Of a DNA stretch of 63,079 nucleotides, positions 59,158 through 63,079 are shown in pieces. The stretch covers positions 1 to 63,079 of the forward strand of contig CAUGNO010000009.1 in assembly GCA_959600905.1 (NCBI GenBank), in the 5' to 3' direction. The notes below the pieces were generated by a model, which saw only the letters and a list, made by a program, of their open reading frames with translations, searched no databases and was not told the origin of the DNA. The DNA comes from UMGS1975 sp959600905 (GTDB taxonomy: Bacteria > Bacillota > Clostridia > Christensenellales > QAND01). The translations under genes and the position numbers were made by a program. Every line of letters starts with the position of its first letter. The first letter of the stretch is position 1.

Positions 59158-60771
59158 ATGGACTGCATTGTATACAACGCACACATTGCTACGCTGGATG
59201 GCCAAACACCCCATGCGACGGCGATGGCCATCGAAAAAGGAAAGATTGCAGCAGTGGGAGATAGCAGCCTGTTGGCTGCTAGAACCCAGAATACCAAGAT
59301 GATCGATGCTCAAAACCGATATATATATCCAGGCTTTGGGGATAGCCATATGCATGTGCTCAATTATGGGGAGACGCTAACGCAGGCGGATCTGTCCGGT
59401 TTGGACTCCATTGAAGCCCTCATTGCACGCGTGCAGGATTTTCTGCGGCAGCATCGAGTGCCCGATGGCGTGCTTGTATACAGCAGCGGCTGGAACCAAG
59501 ACCTTTTTGCAGAAAAAAGGATCCCGACAAGAAAGGATTTGGATAGGATCTCTACGGCTCATCCGATCGTATTGTCCAGAATCTGCGGGCACTGTACGGT
59601 AGTAAATACAAAGGCCTTGGAGCAATACGGCATTACGGAGCATACGCCGCAGCCGTTCGGTGGGCGGTTTGAGTTGGGATCGGACGGCAAGCCAAACGGC
59701 ATTTTCCACGAAACAGCCCAGCAGCTGGTGCGCCGTGAACGGCCTGTGACGCGGGCACAGGTAAAAACCATGATCCAGGCAGCGCTCAAGCAGGCGGCTG
59801 CACAGGGGCTTACCTGTATCCACAGCGATGACCTGGCAAGTATCCCCGGGCTGGGATGGCAGGAAGTCCATAAGGCTTATTTGGAATTAGAGCAGGAAGG
59901 CAAGCTGCCTGTACGCATTGTAGAGCAATGCCGCTTTGCCAGTTGTGAAGAATTGCAGGACTTTTTGGAGGAGGAAGTTTTTTATGGGCAGGGAAGCGAT
60001 GTATATCGTTTAGGGCCTATTAAAATCATAGGCGATGGTTCGCTTGGCGCCCGTACCGCATGGCTCAGGGAGCCATATAGCGACGACGGCAGTACACGAG
60101 GCGTATCCGCCATCCAAGAACAGGAATTGGAGGGTATGATCCGTCTGGCGCATCAGCATGATTGGCCGGTGGCGGTACATGCCATTGGGGATAAAACGAT
60201 ACAGACGGTAATGGATTGTATCGCCCGCGTCCAAAGCGAGCAGCCAAAGCCTATCCGCCATGGCATTGTACATTGCCAGATCACAGACAGATCCTTGTTG
60301 AAACGGTTTGCCAGCGAAGACATCGCGGCTTACATTCAACCGATCTTTTTAGAATACGATCTGCATATAGCAGAAAAAAGGGTAGGGACACGCGCCCAAA
60401 CCAGCTATGCATGGAAAACTTTGGTGGAGAGCGGGGCGCTTGTATACGGCGGCTCGGATTGCCCGGTGGAGCCTTTGGATGTATTGAAAAATATACATTG
60501 TGCTGTTATGAGGCAGGATCTTTATGGGCAGCCGGCGGAGGGGTGGCATCCTGAACAAAGATTGACGATGCAGCAGGCGTTGCCGCTGTATACGACAAAT
60601 ATCTCCGTTTTGGAGGGGCGTCAAGCGCTGCGCGGCAGCTTATCCATCGGAAAGTGGGCGGACTTTGTCATGTTAGACCATGATATTCTGCAAAATCCAT
60701 ATGAACTATTGAATACGAATGTTTGTATGACAGCCATGCAGGGGCAGATTACCTTTCAAAGTCAGCGATAA
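59158..60771 (+). CDS. YtcJ-like amidohydrolase (family 3)
   Basis: A 537-residue metal-dependent hydrolase. It begins MDCIVYNAHIATLDGQTPHA and has PGFGDSHMHVLNYGETLTQA, KIIGDGSLGARTAW, VAVHAIGDKTIQ and YGGSDCPVEPLDV with metal-ligand histidines and aspartate. Related proteins act on exoenzyme-type amides; the substrate is unknown. AAGGGAG precedes the ATG. It is divergent from hydS. Confidence 0.88.
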   Translation: MDCIVYNAHIATLDGQTPHATAMAIEKGKIAAVGDSSLLAARTQNTKMIDAQNRYIYPGFGDSHMHVLNYGETLTQADLSGLDSIEALIARVQDFLRQHRVPDGVLVYSSGWNQDLFAEKRIPTRKDLDRISTAHPIVLSRICGHCTVVNTKALEQYGITEHTPQPFGGRFELGSDGKPNGIFHETAQQLVRRERPVTRAQVKTMIQAALKQAAAQGLTCIHSDDLASIPGLGWQEVHKAYLELEQEGKLPVRIVEQCRFASCEELQDFLEEEVFYGQGSDVYRLGPIKIIGDGSLGARTAWLREPYSDDGSTRGVSAIQEQELEGMIRLAHQHDWPVAVHAIGDKTIQTVMDCIARVQSEQPKPIRHGIVHCQITDRSLLKRFASEDIAAYIQPIFLEYDLHIAEKRVGTRAQTSYAWKTLVESGALVYGGSDCPVEPLDVLKNIHCAVMRQDLYGQPAEGWHPEQRLTMQQALPLYTTNISVLEGRQALRGSLSIGKWADFVMLDHDILQNPYELLNTNVCMTAMQGQITFQSQR

Positions 60772-60785
60772 ATAGGGGAAGGCAA

Positions 60786-61472
60786 ATGAAGGATGTAGGT
60801 AAGTGCAGTCTTTGTACACTATTGTGTATAGCAATGCTAAGTACATGCGCCGCATGCGGGGAAGAGAAACCAACACAGATGGATGCGCCGACGGCAACAG
60901 CTGTGCACACAACCACAGCGTCCACGCCGGCTGAGACACCCACGCCAACAATAACGGCGACGATGTCCTCAACACAAAAGCCGGCAAAAGCTACGGCAAA
61001 GCCCAAGGCAACAGCAGCGCCAAAGGAGAAGACAAAACAGGAGTACTTGGCCATGGTCCCGAAATTTTCCTCGGATGAAGAGGAGCGCTTGAGGCAAAAG
61101 TGGGAAATCAGCGCCAAAGGGAAGTATTATAATCATCCGGATCTGAACTATTATTACGAGCGTATGCTAGGGATCACCGATATTACCAATTATGATAAGG
61201 AATTGTACAGCGATACCAAGGTGTTGGATATGGATTTTCTTCGAAAGTGCCCCAAAGAGGTGCTGCATTTGGGAAGAAATACCTATTACGCTGTACATGG
61301 CAGAATGTTTGATAATAAGGATATCTTCTATCATTTTTTAGGAAAAATGTGGTATGAACCAAAATATACGCCAAAGGAATACGATGAAAAAATTGGAACA
61401 AAGGTGCTCAACGATGTGGAAAAGGAAAATTTGAAACGCATTAGGCAGGTGGAAAAGGAAAAGGGATACTAG
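60786..61472 (+). CDS. Lipoprotein with C-terminal YARHG domain
   Basis: A 228-residue lipoprotein. The signal peptide ends at a lipobox LSTCAAC. A Thr/Ala/Pro/Lys-rich linker of about 70 residues follows. The C-terminal part has MDFLRKCPKEVLHLGRNTYY, then AVHGRMFDNKDIFYHFLGKM, then WYEPKYTPKEYD, matching the YARHG domain (the motif here is Y-A-V-H-G). YARHG domains are found in cell-surface proteins and their role is unclear. It starts 14 bp after the amidohydrolase gene. Confidence 0.78.
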   Translation: MKDVGKCSLCTLLCIAMLSTCAACGEEKPTQMDAPTATAVHTTTASTPAETPTPTITATMSSTQKPAKATAKPKATAAPKEKTKQEYLAMVPKFSSDEEERLRQKWEISAKGKYYNHPDLNYYYERMLGITDITNYDKELYSDTKVLDMDFLRKCPKEVLHLGRNTYYAVHGRMFDNKDIFYHFLGKMWYEPKYTPKEYDEKIGTKVLNDVEKENLKRIRQVEKEKGY

Positions 61473-61505
61473 AGACAAAGCGCAAAAAACAGTGTAAAAA
61501 AGCGC

Positions 61506-61534
61506 TTGCTTTTACAATTCTTTTATGCTAAGAT
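61506..61534 (+). promoter_or_regulatory. Promoter of the MATE leader
   Basis: TTGCTT, a 17-nt spacer and TAAGAT; transcription would start near the first leader hairpin at about 61541. Confidence 0.5.
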
Positions 61535-61536
61535 TG

Positions 61537-61643
61537 CTACCGTTCGGTATCATTTTGCCGGAGGGCATGTCATTTACAAGCAATGATAAGCTGGATAAGG
61601 CAACGGGATGAACCCTGTTGATTATCCGGCTTTTTATTTTATA
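61537..61643 (+). ncRNA. Structured leader of the MATE gene, candidate guanidine-IV (mepA) riboswitch
   Basis: A leader of about 100 nt ends in a strong intrinsic terminator: GCTGGATAA...TTATCCGGC enclosing CAACGGG/CCTGTTG, followed by TTTTTATTTT. Upstream elements are CTACCGTTCGGTA, TGCCGGAGGGCA and TCATT...AATGA hairpins. Guanidine-IV riboswitches control MATE exporters in Clostridia through transcription termination, and the layout and gene fit. The match to the consensus is from memory, so the class is uncertain; a regulated leader is likely. Confidence 0.55.
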
Positions 61644-61654
61644 GGAGGTAGACA

Positions 61655-62980
61655 ATGGATCTTTTGCAGGGAAAAGTGAAAAACATCTATTTCAGGTATT
61701 TGGCGGCTGCTTTTGGAAGTGCTATGATCACGTCTATTTATAGCATTGTGGATATGGCGATGGTGGGCCAGTATCAAGGCCCCACGGGTACAGCGGCGCT
61801 GGCAGTGGTAGCACCCATATGGAATATTATTTACAGCCTGGGTTTGCTTACAGGGATTGGCGGCTCTGTTTTATACAGCCATGCAAGAGGAAAAAGCACA
61901 AGGGGAGAGGCCAATGAATTTTTTACCGTTGCCTTTATCGGCACCGTGCTGTTTGCAGTGGCCAGCTGGGTGGCGATTGTGTTTTTTGAAGAGCCTTTAC
62001 TGATGCTGTTTGGTGCAAACGAGGCACTGCTACCCCTGGCGCAAGATTATATGATGCCGATCCGTCTTGCAATCCCCTTGTTTGTGTTTAACCAGATGTT
62101 TGCAGCGTTTTTGCGGAACGATAACCGGCCTGCCTTGGCAACAGGCGCTGTGTTGGCCGGTGGCATTTTCAATGTGGTAGGAGACTATGTATTCGTCTTT
62201 ACCTGCAACTTTGGCATCTATGGCGCAGGGCTTGCTACCGCATTGGGGGCGCTGATTACTTTTCTTGTCATGTTGTCACACTTTTTCTCCAAGAAAAACA
62301 CCTTGCGCTTGGTATTACCGCATAAAGTTTTTTGGAGGAGCAAGCGTATCCTGACGCTCGGATTTTCTACATTTTTTATCGATATTGCTATGGGGATCCT
62401 GACGATGATGTTCAATCGTCAAATCATGCAATATTTCGGTACAGATGCTCTCTCCGTGTATGGGATCATTGTGAATATCAGTACTCTGGTACAGTGCTGC
62501 GCATACAGCGTAGGACAAGCTGCCCAGCCTATTATTTCTATCAATCACGGAGCAAAGCAGGGCAAGAGAATTCAAGAAACACTAAGGTATGCCCTACAGA
62601 CAGTGGCAATTTTTAGCCTGCTGTGGACAGCAGTTATATTGGCCGTGCCAAATCTATTCATTTATATTTTCATGGCACCTACGGCGAGTGTTTTGGCCAT
62701 TGCGCCAGGCATATTGCGAAGTTACGGAATATCGTTCCTATTGCTGCCGTTGAATATTTTCTCTACATATTACTTTCAATCCATTATGAAAGCGGGCGCT
62801 TCGTTCTTTGTTTCGGTGGCGCGCGGCATTGTCATCAGCGGCATCATGATCTATATGCTGCCACAACTGTTTGGTGGCCCGGCACTGTGGTTTGCTATGC
62901 CAATCACAGAGACAATCGTTGCGGTGTTCGTAGTGTTTTGGATGGTACGATATACGCGAAGATTATCCCATATAAGATAA
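61655..62980 (+). CDS. MATE-family multidrug/guanidine exporter
   Basis: A 441-residue protein with 12 membrane segments of the NorM/MepA type. The start MDLLQGKVKNIYFRYLAAAF then YSIVDMAMVGQYQGPTGTAA and QAAQPIISINHGAKQGKRIQ are family marks. AGGAGG lies 7-8 nt before the ATG. The upstream leader suggests ligand-induced expression, with guanidinium as a possible ligand and export substrate. Confidence 0.9.
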   Translation: MDLLQGKVKNIYFRYLAAAFGSAMITSIYSIVDMAMVGQYQGPTGTAALAVVAPIWNIIYSLGLLTGIGGSVLYSHARGKSTRGEANEFFTVAFIGTVLFAVASWVAIVFFEEPLLMLFGANEALLPLAQDYMMPIRLAIPLFVFNQMFAAFLRNDNRPALATGAVLAGGIFNVVGDYVFVFTCNFGIYGAGLATALGALITFLVMLSHFFSKKNTLRLVLPHKVFWRSKRILTLGFSTFFIDIAMGILTMMFNRQIMQYFGTDALSVYGIIVNISTLVQCCAYSVGQAAQPIISINHGAKQGKRIQETLRYALQTVAIFSLLWTAVILAVPNLFIYIFMAPTASVLAIAPGILRSYGISFLLLPLNIFSTYYFQSIMKAGASFFVSVARGIVISGIMIYMLPQLFGGPALWFAMPITETIVAVFVVFWMVRYTRRLSHIR

Positions 62981-63008
62981 AAAAGAGCCCTATTAAGGGC
63001 TCTTTTTT
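62981..63008 (+). terminator. Terminator of the MATE gene
   Basis: AAAAGAGCCC and GGGCTCTTTT flank TATTAA; symmetric runs mean it may also serve the convergent gene at the right edge. Confidence 0.78.
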
Positions 63009-63024
63009 ATAGAATGGCGAAAGT

Positions 63025-63079
63025 TTAAGCAGCAGCGGTGAGATCCATGATCGGCTTGATCAGGAAGCCGCCGTCGCCG
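63025..63079 (-). CDS. C-terminus of an unidentified protein (runs off the window)
   Basis: The last 17 codons of a minus-strand frame are visible, ending GDGGFLIKPIMDLTAAA and TAA. The codon usage is GC-rich and regular, as in highly expressed genes, and the convergent terminator supports a real gene. The family cannot be named from this tail. Confidence 0.45.
   Translation of the reverse strand, partial: GDGGFLIKPIMDLTAAA

Noticed and set aside
1..63079. CRISPR array
   Set aside because: No regularly spaced direct repeats were seen anywhere and no cas genes are present.
1..63079. Insertion sequences or rRNA operon
   Set aside because: No transposase frame or rRNA sequence was recognised; mobile-element traces are limited to the left edge.

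Overview
This window looks like the chromosome of an endospore-forming, strictly anaerobic member of the Bacillota (Clostridia), probably a gut commensal. The evidence is a gpr-spoIIP sporulation pair, desulfoferrodoxin, an H-cluster protein of the sensory HydS type, a type-3 prolyl-tRNA synthetase behind a T-box, AGGAGG-type ribosome binding sites, many TTG starts, and cobamide, biotin and thiamine salvage functions. Base composition is near 50% GC apart from a few AT-rich intergenic blocks. Genus cannot be fixed from the sequence alone.

Layout. 1-900: edge of a mobile-element region, with the start of an ICE-type replication-initiator-like gene, decayed fragments and several strong hairpins. 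908-4414: a MerR-cupin-flavodoxin-aldo/keto reductase operon and a LysR regulator. 4541-11228: a complete vanG-type glycopeptide-resistance cluster on the minus strand in the order vanR-vanS-vanW-vanG-vanXY-vanT, which would build peptidoglycan precursors ending in D-Ala-D-Ser. 11860-16953: membrane proteins, an alanine/glycine symporter, superoxide reductase, BioY with a BirA-like operator, a sugar kinase and a lipoprotein. 17231-25486: a plus-strand run including an HD hydrolase with two small barrel proteins, an MBL hydrolase beside an MBL-less ComEC, holA, (minus) rpsT, gpr, spoIIP and murI. 25853-34444: an EF-G paralogue, thrB-mutY, an SOS-controlled dinB, a cobalamin adenosyltransferase-like gene with a TIM-barrel isomerase, and pgi.

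34548-41884: GNAT, nfeD-floA-coiled coil, two CpXC proteins with an amidohydrolase, a 500-bp AT-rich spacer, DUF362 and an XRE regulator. 41974-44798: back-to-back riboswitch units, with a TPP riboswitch driving thiT leftward and a T-box driving proS rightward. 44966-48871: murJ, then a MarR-DegV operon whose promoter sits between two identical TTTGAACTTCAAA palindromes, then a TipA-like MerR. 49055-53050: nudC, a NapH-like ferredoxin membrane protein, tRNA-Ala(GGC), apbE, a Gx-family membrane protein and tadA. 53110-59001 (minus): an aconitase-family hydratase, a lipoprotein, and a HydS-type putative hydrogen sensor translationally coupled to a SpoIIE/PP2C phosphatase. 59158-63079: an amidohydrolase, a YARHG lipoprotein, and a MATE exporter behind a terminator-containing leader that may be a guanidine-IV riboswitch.

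The strongest leads are the vanG cluster with its vanS-vanW hairpin, the HydS-phosphatase pair, the MarR-DegV operator pair, the MATE leader, and the decayed element at the left edge. Function calls rest on motifs read by eye; no database search was run.
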